Below the pieces are notes generated by a model, which saw only the letters and a program-made list of their open reading frames with translations, had not been told where the DNA came from and searched no databases. The translations under genes and the position numbers were made by a program. Positions 24,704 through 28,533 of a stretch of DNA of 28,533 nucleotides are shown piece by piece. The DNA is taken from positions 1 through 28,533 of IMG/VR virus record IMGVR_UViG_3300030410_000020, one strand, 5' to 3'. Every line of letters starts with the position of its first letter. Positions within the stretch are counted from its first letter, which is position 1. This DNA comes from a virus.

Positions 24704-24732
24704 ATTGTATCTCAACGTATCTCGTATGTCAA
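24704..24732 (-). promoter_or_regulatory. Near-consensus promoter with inverted repeat, cassette C
   Basis: TTGACA (24732-24727), 17-nt spacer, TACAAT (24709-24704) on the minus strand. An A/T tract with AAATATATTTTT lies just upstream, like an UP element. GATACA-ATGAG-TGTATC overlaps the -10, and GAGATAC/TTGAGATAC repeats occupy the spacer: likely operator. Confidence 0.8.
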
Positions 24733-24770
24733 GGGGTTTTAAAAATATATTTTTATTTATTTTTCCCACA

Positions 24771-24805
24771 TTAAAAAGGCACTAGCTAAATGACGCTAAC
24801 ACCTT
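24771..24805 (-). terminator. Terminator after the 42-aa gene
   Basis: Minus strand AAGGTGTTAGC and GCTAGTGCCTT form an 11-bp stem (three wobbles) with loop GTCATTTA and a TTTTTAA tail. Confidence 0.75.
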
Positions 24806-24817
24806 GAAAGGGGCTAT

Positions 24818-24946
24818 CTATATGCCGTTTTTACTGCTGACACATTTATCTTTGTCCACGCAGCCGTCGCTTTGCATTATTTTTCTGATTATCTCTAATC
24901 TTAATTCTTCTTTTAGTTCTTCGATCTCTTGTTTTTCTTTATCCAT
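24818..24946 (-). CDS. Micro-protein with CxxxxxC
   Basis: 42 residues, ATG at 24946, AGGTG 6 nt upstream. MDKEKQEIEELKEELRLEII is a coiled-coil helix, followed by MQSDGCVDKDKCVSSKNGI with two cysteines. It is enclosed by two terminators, so it is read either from readthrough or its own weak promoter. Unknown function. Confidence 0.5.
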   Translation of the reverse strand: MDKEKQEIEELKEELRLEIIRKIMQSDGCVDKDKCVSSKNGI

Positions 24947-24957
24947 CGTTTCACCTA

Positions 24958-24991
24958 AAGCAAAAAGGCGCCTGCTATCTGCAAGTGCCTT
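24958..24991 (-). terminator. Terminator-like hairpin
   Basis: Minus strand AAGGC-A-CTTGC-AGATA-GCAGG-C-GCCTT then TTTTTG. Stem of 10 pairs with one mismatch. It has no protein gene directly upstream; see the sRNA candidate. Confidence 0.7.
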
Positions 24992-25023
24992 ATATGAGGG
25001 GATAAGGGGATTAATAAATGTAT
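24962..25023 (-). ncRNA. Candidate small RNA with CCCCUU motifs
   Basis: A promoter-like pair, TTGTAA (25058-25053) and TATAAT (25035-25030), spaced 17 nt, is followed by about 60 nt without a gene and a terminator. The single-stranded part reads AATCCCCTTATCCCC, which is complementary to the AAGGGGAT-type RBSs of the neighbouring cassettes. On the opposite strand the same bases form an RBS before a 15-codon frame, an alternative reading. Confidence 0.35.
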
Positions 25024-25101
25024 ATACTAATTATATTTTCCAACGTTAATTTTTACAATAGATAAAGTGTGCAATTATAGGCAGAATCTGTGTAATAATA
25101 G

Positions 25102-25124
25102 AAGAAAAGCTTATTTCTAAGCTT
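25102..25124 (-). terminator. Terminator of cassette B; copy of the hairpin at 25681
   Basis: Minus strand AAGCTTA-GAAA-TAAGCTT then TTCTT. The 23 bases are identical to those at 25681-25703. Confidence 0.7.
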
Positions 25125-25292
25125 CTACGTTCTTCCTTTGGTTCTATCTATAACGTCGCACCTGGTTATTATCTCAAATCTTTTTTCTATTAATTGTATT
25201 ATCTCTTTGGTTATACTCCTGTTGTCTTTGTCTGCTATCTCTATAAGCTTATCTTTTACCTCTTGTGGTAGTCTTACATTTAAGGTTTGCAC
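25125..25292 (-). CDS. RHH (Arc-type) DNA-binding protein
   Basis: 55 residues; the GTG start at 25292 shares a G with the TAG stop of the upstream gene, with AGGA 8 nt upstream. MQTLNVRLPQEVKDKLIEIA begins the strand and first helix, DKDNRSITKEIIQLIEKRF the turn and second helix: a clear Arc/MetJ ribbon-helix-helix. A short basic tail follows. It is coupled to a 95-aa protein and ends at a hairpin. Probable autoregulator of its cassette. Confidence 0.8.
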   Translation of the reverse strand: MQTLNVRLPQEVKDKLIEIADKDNRSITKEIIQLIEKRFEIITRCDVIDRTKGRT

Positions 25293-25579
25293 TATTTGTT
25301 CCTATAACGTTCTGCGTTATCTCTTTCGCCTTGTTTTATAACTTCTTCTATAGCTTCTATTAATTTATAACTATAATCTATTATATATCTTTCCTCTTGT
25401 CCTAATCTGCAACCTTTTAATTCTAATAATTTGCTTCCGCCGACTTGGTTTGCAAATCTGTCGCTACCTGCGTGCGCATATACATATTCTTTATTGTCTA
25501 TTGTGGCAACTGCTACAGAGTGTTTGTATTCAATTTTTTCTACTTCAATTTCTTTGCTTTCTAAAACTTTATACTTCAT
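25292..25579 (-). CDS. Unknown small protein, first gene of cassette B
   Basis: 95 residues from the ATG at 25579, 9 nt after AAGGGG; an ATG two codons upstream is too close to the RBS and the longer frame contains the promoter. It starts MKYKVLESKEIEVEKIEYKH, has a beta-rich half (SVAVATIDNKEYVYAHAGSD) and a helical C-terminus (ERYIIDYSYKLIEAIEEVIK). No family recognised. Same RBS, spacing and layout as cassette C, but no sequence similarity between the products. Confidence 0.7.
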   Translation of the reverse strand: MKYKVLESKEIEVEKIEYKHSVAVATIDNKEYVYAHAGSDRFANQVGGSKLLELKGCRLGQEERYIIDYSYKLIEAIEEVIKQGERDNAERYRNK

Positions 25580-25623
25580 ATTCATAATCCCCTTTTCGAA
25601 GCTGTTTCCCAACCTCTGAATAT

Positions 25624-25653
25624 ATTGTAACGCATAATACATTACAATGTCAA
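25624..25653 (-). promoter_or_regulatory. Promoter with operator-like inverted repeat, cassette B
   Basis: TTGACA (25653-25648), 18-nt spacer, TACAAT (25629-25624). ATTGTAAYG arms, 8 of 9 matching, face each other across the spacer (about 25624-25649): an obvious repressor site, plausibly for the RHH protein. Confidence 0.8.
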
Positions 25654-25680
25654 TAGATATTTTAAATATTTTTTTACATA

Positions 25681-25703
25681 AAGAAAAGCTTATTTCTAAG
25701 CTT
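25681..25703 (-). terminator. Terminator of cassette A; duplicate hairpin
   Basis: Minus strand AAGCTTA-GAAA-TAAGCTT then TTCTTTATG. Exact copy of 25102-25124. It overlaps the stop codon of the HTH gene. Confidence 0.65.
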
Positions 25704-25869
25704 TCTCCGGTCCATATAGCTCTATCATCTTCCATTCAGAGATTAACCACACCTTGCCGGACTTTCTTAGTCCTTCTACTGCTTGTAGCTTTCCTCTTTG
25801 GATTCTTTTCCTTATACTCCCCGGATTTATTTCCCAGCGTTCCGCTGCTTCTGCTAAAGTCATTTCCAT
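25696..25869 (-). CDS. Small HTH DNA-binding protein
   Basis: 57 residues; ATG at 25869, RBS AGGAGG overlapping the stop of the upstream gene. MEMTLAEAAERWEINPGSIR then KRIQRGKLQAVEGLRKSGK and VWLISEWKMIELYG: a helix-turn-helix with the W-L-I-s-e-x-M-x-x-x-Y-G ending of a common Gram-positive HTH family. The third small DNA-binding protein placed second in a bicistron here. Probable local regulator. Confidence 0.75.
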   Translation of the reverse strand: MEMTLAEAAERWEINPGSIRKRIQRGKLQAVEGLRKSGKVWLISEWKMIELYGPEKA

Positions 25870-25881
25870 GTTTTTATCCTC

Positions 25882-26346
25882 CTATTCTTCGTGAGTTTCG
25901 TATTCTGTTTCGTTTTCTATTCTTCCATCTATCAGCATATTCGCAACTTCCCTGAACTCGTCAACTTCGTAATCTACTGTATCATCTTCCCATTCTTTGT
26001 ATATTTCTGGATATTTTTCTTGTATAAATTTGTAAGCGTACTCATAGCCTTCTTCTTTCTGCCCCAAAAATTCTTTATACAGATCTTTATTATCTTTTAT
26101 CATACCTTCATAATCTGTGTCTATCTCCCAGGAATCAACCCCCATGACGATAAATGTTTCTCCCTTGTAGCTACTAATTGATTGGCTTCCAGAACTTTCT
26201 AACCCTGTTACCCAGCACTCTCCGTTTTTGTTCATCTCTACATCTACGTGCCAACCCTGCATTGTCCCATAGGTATCTTTCTTTGCCTGTACTGCGCAAT
26301 CGAGTATTCTTTCTCTGCTTGCTTCAATAATTTCTATCCAATTCAT
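25882..26346 (-). CDS. Unknown acidic protein, before the HTH gene (cassette A)
   Basis: 154 residues, ATG with RBS AAAGGGG 7 nt upstream. Very acidic. N-terminal RERILDCAVQAKKDTYGTMQ GWHVDVEMNKNGECWVTGLE; then many E/D/Y (EEGYEYAYKFIQEKYPEIYK EWEDDTVDYEVDEF). Such DNA-mimic-like acidity is seen in some anti-restriction and anti-CRISPR proteins, but that alone is weak. It precedes the HTH gene with its RBS over the stop codon. No family recognised. Confidence 0.7.
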   Translation of the reverse strand: MNWIEIIEASRERILDCAVQAKKDTYGTMQGWHVDVEMNKNGECWVTGLESSGSQSISSYKGETFIVMGVDSWEIDTDYEGMIKDNKDLYKEFLGQKEEGYEYAYKFIQEKYPEIYKEWEDDTVDYEVDEFREVANMLIDGRIENETEYETHEE

Positions 26347-26362
26347 TTAATACACCCCTTTG

Positions 26363-26383
26363 CACGGTTTAAGGATAACCGTG
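26363..26383. promoter_or_regulatory. Perfect inverted repeat upstream of the 154-aa gene
   Basis: CACGGTT-TAAGGAT-AACCGTG, 7-bp arms. No T tract, just before the RBS. It could be an operator or a transcript hairpin controlling the acidic protein. Confidence 0.55.
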
Positions 26384-26393
26384 AACCACTATT

Positions 26394-27155
26394 TTACCAG
26401 GTATGTGTTCTTGTTTCTTTGGTCTCTCCGTCAGGCATTGCATAACCATATATCATGTCTAGGTTGCATTCTTCGCTAGGATCATTACATTCGTCTGTAG
26501 AGTGGTATAATTCTTGCTTTACCCCTGTCAACTTTGCTTTTGCGAATATTGCTATTCTCTTAGCTTCCTTTTCGGCTTTCTTTATTTCAGCTTGTTTTTC
26601 TTTTTCAGCCTTTTCAATTTTGGCTAACCTTTCTGCTTCTACTGTAGCTATTGCTTGCTCTGCTACTAATTCAGCTTCTTGCTCGTCTGTTATTTCATAG
26701 GCCATTCCAGCCATCCCAAATTCAACATAGTCACTTCCGTTGTTTAATTTCTTAATTTTTTCAGTAACTTGTGGTAATTCGATTTTTTTACCTGCAAAAT
26801 ATTTTGCTCTATACGCTATGCCTTTATCTGTTAATTCTAAAGTTTCTATGCTCCAATCAATTTCCATGTTCTCTCCATGATAACAAACTAAATATCTTTT
26901 CAAATTAGCAGTTTTGATATATTCAGCTTTCAGTTTTTCGGTTTCAATTTCTCTTTCTTGATTTTCAACTAGCCTTTGTTCCTTTTTTATTACTTCGATT
27001 TTTTTAAGTTCTTCGATAATTTCAGCTTTAGCAGATTTTATTTCTGTGATTTGCGCTGGTGTTGGCTTTGCACTAGAATTAAGTCTTATACCCTTCTTAC
27101 CATCCTTTTCCGCAAGTTCAAGTTTAAACTTTTTAATCATTTCATTGACTGTCAT
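26394..27155 (-). CDS. Coiled-coil hypothetical protein
   Basis: 253 residues, ATG with AAGGGGTG 7 nt upstream. An N-terminal helix-rich region (VNEMIKKFKLELAEKDGKKG, then ITEIKSAKAEIIEELKKIE) leads into a coiled coil (~50-80), a globular beta part (YLVCYHGENMEIDWSIETLE, GIAYRAKYFAGKKIELPQV), a second Glu/Lys/Ala-rich coiled coil (~165-200), and a Cys/Asp-rich tail (STDECNDPSEECNLD). No known domain. Transcribed from the promoter at 27208-27236, and likely the first gene of cassette A. Confidence 0.7.
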   Translation of the reverse strand: MTVNEMIKKFKLELAEKDGKKGIRLNSSAKPTPAQITEIKSAKAEIIEELKKIEVIKKEQRLVENQEREIETEKLKAEYIKTANLKRYLVCYHGENMEIDWSIETLELTDKGIAYRAKYFAGKKIELPQVTEKIKKLNNGSDYVEFGMAGMAYEITDEQEAELVAEQAIATVEAERLAKIEKAEKEKQAEIKKAEKEAKRIAIFAKAKLTGVKQELYHSTDECNDPSEECNLDMIYGYAMPDGETKETRTHTW

Positions 27156-27207
27156 TTTCTACACCCCTTTTTATTTATTTAAGTCTTTGTTTCGTGTCTA
27201 TAATCCA

Positions 27208-27236
27208 ATGTTACTCTTGTCTTTTCTTCGTGTCAA
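27208..27236 (-). promoter_or_regulatory. Promoter of the coiled-coil gene/cassette A
   Basis: TTGACA (27236-27231), 17-nt spacer, TAACAT (27213-27208). An A/T tract ATAAAAATATATTTTAAAAA lies upstream, nearly the same as that of cassette C. Confidence 0.75.
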
Positions 27237-27264
27237 TACTTTTTTAAAATATATTTTTATTGGC

Positions 27265-27399
27265 TTAAAATATTGGTCCATACATACTATTGTTTATTCC
27301 TACCATTAACCCTGCTGCTAACATTAGCCCCATGAGAAGGAGGATTGCAGTCCCTCCGATTCCTTCCCAAAATAGCTGTTTACTAAATCTGTATCTCAT
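27265..27399 (-). CDS. Single-TM micro-protein
   Basis: 44 residues, ATG at 27399, AAGGGGG 6 nt upstream. MRYRFSKQLFWEGIGGTAIL then LLMGLMLAAGLMVGI is a positive-inside single membrane segment, ending NNSMYGPIF. It starts 11 nt after the preceding gene. A small membrane protein of unknown function; holin, superinfection exclusion or regulator are options. Confidence 0.6.
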   Translation of the reverse strand: MRYRFSKQLFWEGIGGTAILLLMGLMLAAGLMVGINNSMYGPIF

Positions 27400-27409
27400 T
27401 TCTTCCCCC

Positions 27410-27640
27410 TTAATCTAACATTACTTCGTGAACTACTTCGTATTGTTGTTTTATCTTTTCAAAAGCTAAATCGGTTGACCTGTAGAAGTTAAAACCATCG
27501 TTAGACTCTACAAGTTTTATCCCTCTACCTTTTAGTTCAAGTTTTGTTTCCAGGTAGTAGCCGCCATAGTGTCCGATAGACATTTTAATTTGTCCTTTTA
27601 ATCTTTTTTCTCCCATTTCAGGGCAATAATTTTTAACCAT
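27410..27640 (-). CDS. Small hypothetical protein
   Basis: 76 residues, ATG with RBS AAGGGG 9 nt upstream. VKNYCPEMGEKRLKGQIKMS, then GGYYLETKLELKGRGIKLVE: a predicted beta-rich start, followed by a helix (STDLAFEKIKQQYEVVHEVM). No family recognised. Probably co-transcribed with the TM micro-protein. Upstream lies a 160-nt gap holding an 8-bp inverted repeat (27728-27769). Confidence 0.6.
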   Translation of the reverse strand: MVKNYCPEMGEKRLKGQIKMSIGHYGGYYLETKLELKGRGIKLVESNDGFNFYRSTDLAFEKIKQQYEVVHEVMLD

Positions 27641-27806
27641 TTTTTTACATCCCCTTATTTTTATTAGTCCTCTTTACGTGTCTTATTAATCTTAGTATAT
27701 CCCTATGTCGCACAAAGTATACACGCTAATTCCACTGTTTTAGGGTTTATTTCTTCGTTTTGTGGAATTTATCTACAGTTATCTCCCTATCTCGCAGTTT
27801 CTTAGA
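27641..27806 (-). promoter_or_regulatory. Intergenic region with long-range inverted repeat
   Basis: AATTCCAC (27728-27735) and GTGGAATT (27762-27769) face each other 26 nt apart. TATACT and TATACT-like boxes exist but no good -35 pairs with them. Likely the control region for the 76-aa gene. Confidence 0.4.
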
Positions 27807-27838
27807 AAATAAAAAAGAGAAGGTCACAGGCCCTCTCT
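27807..27838 (-). terminator. Terminator after the ArpU-like regulator
   Basis: Minus strand AGAGAGGG-CCTGTGA-CCTTCTCT followed by TTTTTTATTTT. The 8-bp stem overlaps the end of the gene. Confidence 0.8.
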
Positions 27839-28240
27839 GAAAAAATCATCTAACTTTTTAATTGCTTTATCGCACACGTATTTACAATGGTCCGTGTTGT
27901 TGTTTGTGCATACTGCTATGTCCTTAAATTGTGTGTGCTCAATATATCTCTTTTTCACAATGTCCTTTTCCTGTGGTATTAATAGAGTGTCCATAGCGTT
28001 ATCTATGCGGCTCAATATAAAGATAAGATCACATTTTTCTTGCTTTAATTTAGTCGTTTTAGCAGCTATGTTAATTGCTGTGTTTTCCGTTATGCTGTTA
28101 AATTTATTTGTTCCCTGGATCCTTTCCTCGTAACTTATCCCTCCGCAGCTTACGTTCGTATATATATCTTGTAATTGTATTTCCACATCTGCAATCTTAG
28201 TTTTCATATCTCGGTATTGACGTAAAAATGCTACTATCAT
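27824..28240 (-). CDS. ArpU/RinA-like phage transcription regulator
   Basis: 138 residues, ATG with RBS GGAGG 7 nt upstream. Helical N-terminus (VAFLRQYRDMKTKIADVEIQ), middle IAAKTTKLKQEKCDLIFILS RIDNAMDTL. The C-terminus matches a sigma-70 region 4-like HTH: IPQEKDIVKKRYIEHTQFKD IAVCTNNNTDHCKYVCDKAI KKLDDFF. This is the pattern of DUF1492/ArpU/RinA proteins that activate late genes and are encoded shortly before terS in Gram-positive phages. It likely drives the packaging-head-tail operon. It overlaps none of its neighbours. Confidence 0.8.
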   Translation of the reverse strand: MIVAFLRQYRDMKTKIADVEIQLQDIYTNVSCGGISYEERIQGTNKFNSITENTAINIAAKTTKLKQEKCDLIFILSRIDNAMDTLLIPQEKDIVKKRYIEHTQFKDIAVCTNNNTDHCKYVCDKAIKKLDDFFREGL

Positions 28241-28241
28241 T

Positions 28242-28533
28242 TTAAACCTCCAGCTGTGCTGCTATGTCGGCTACTACCTCGGCAAATTTCTTAAATGTTT
28301 CGTTATTAAAACTCATGGAAACATATGCACCATGGTTTTTATCTTCTAAAGTTATTGTTTGACTGTAGACGGAAAGTTCCTTCCTATTTTCGCTAAAGGT
28401 AGCTTTGCGTATAGGTCTTACTGTTGTACCATATTCTATTTTAATATCCACTTTGCCATTCTTTGGTTCCCAAAATGGGTAACCGTCTAAACCAGGTCCG
28501 TAGCATCTAACACATTTTAAATATGGAAGAACA
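28242..28533 (-). CDS. Hypothetical protein (partial, upstream end outside window)
   Basis: The frame stays open from the right edge: VLPYLKCVRCYGPGLDGYPF, then WEPKNGKVDIKIEYGTTVRP and on to QLEV with stop at 28242. The CVRC motif may bind zinc. A GTG at 28451 could serve as an internal start but the upstream part looks coding (aromatic and Gly/Pro-rich in a plausible way), so I take the gene as partial. The C-terminal half is beta-rich, then helical. No family recognised. It ends 1 nt before the regulator gene. Confidence 0.6.
   Translation of the reverse strand, partial: VLPYLKCVRCYGPGLDGYPFWEPKNGKVDIKIEYGTTVRPIRKATFSENRKELSVYSQTITLEDKNHGAYVSMSFNNETFKKFAEVVADIAAQLEV

Noticed and set aside
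25005-25067. Plus-strand 15-codon frame MYILIIFSNVNFYNR with RBS AAGGGG
   Set aside because: Too short to support as a gene; would be the only plus-strand gene here. Kept only as an alternative to the sRNA candidate.
25891-26181. Hydrophobic plus-strand frames opposite the acidic 154-aa gene and others (for example 26976-27309)
   Set aside because: Phe/Ile/Leu-rich antisense shadows of Glu/Lys-rich minus-strand genes, without RBS.
1-28533. CRISPR array, tRNA genes, integrase and attachment sites
   Set aside because: No repeat-spacer pattern, no cloverleaf-like segment and no recombinase motif was seen by eye; a tRNA scan was not possible.

Overview
This window looks like about 28.5 kb of a podovirus-type bacteriophage or prophage of a low-GC Gram-positive host, most likely a Clostridium. 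The DNA is AT-rich, ribosome binding sites are strong (GGAGG or AAGGGG), and the tail genes, RHH regulators and secreted metallopeptidase look clostridial. Every gene I can support lies on the minus strand, so the map reads from right to left. The host is an inference; no bacterial marker gene is present.

Right end, 28533 to about 23900: small early or accessory genes. They begin with a partial gene and an ArpU/RinA-like (sigma-70 region 4-like) regulator that ends in a terminator. Next come several independently transcribed cassettes. Three share one plan: a small unknown protein is followed with little or no gap by a tiny DNA-binding protein (57-aa HTH, 55-aa RHH, 43-aa RHH) and then a hairpin terminator. 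Their promoters are near-consensus TTGACA types with upstream A/T tracts, and two carry inverted repeats.

Packaging and head, 23900 to 12500: terminase small subunit, an inserted moron-like stretch (two tiny proteins, a GC-richer non-coding island, and a 175-aa gene with its own palindrome and terminator), terminase large subunit, portal, an HExxH protein, small basic proteins, scaffold, a decoration-like protein and the major capsid protein. Two things stand out. terL carries a 4-bp tandem duplication that frameshifts it inside the Walker A loop. The capsid gene is split near its 3' end by a group I intron of about 295 nt; its 18-codon second exon is found downstream. A free-standing HNH endonuclease with its own promoter and terminator follows the second exon.

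Tail and ejection, 12500 to 1: two small proteins, a BppU-like plus pectate-lyase-fold tailspike, a head-tail adaptor, a P22 gp10-like tail hub, a tail fibre, an XkdW-like protein, a secreted HEAGH metallopeptidase with its own terminator, a coiled-coil protein with a peptidoglycan-binding domain (likely ejected), and a protein of more than 1000 residues with a ParB/sulfiredoxin-like domain that runs off the left edge. I saw no endolysin, integrase, tRNA or CRISPR array.
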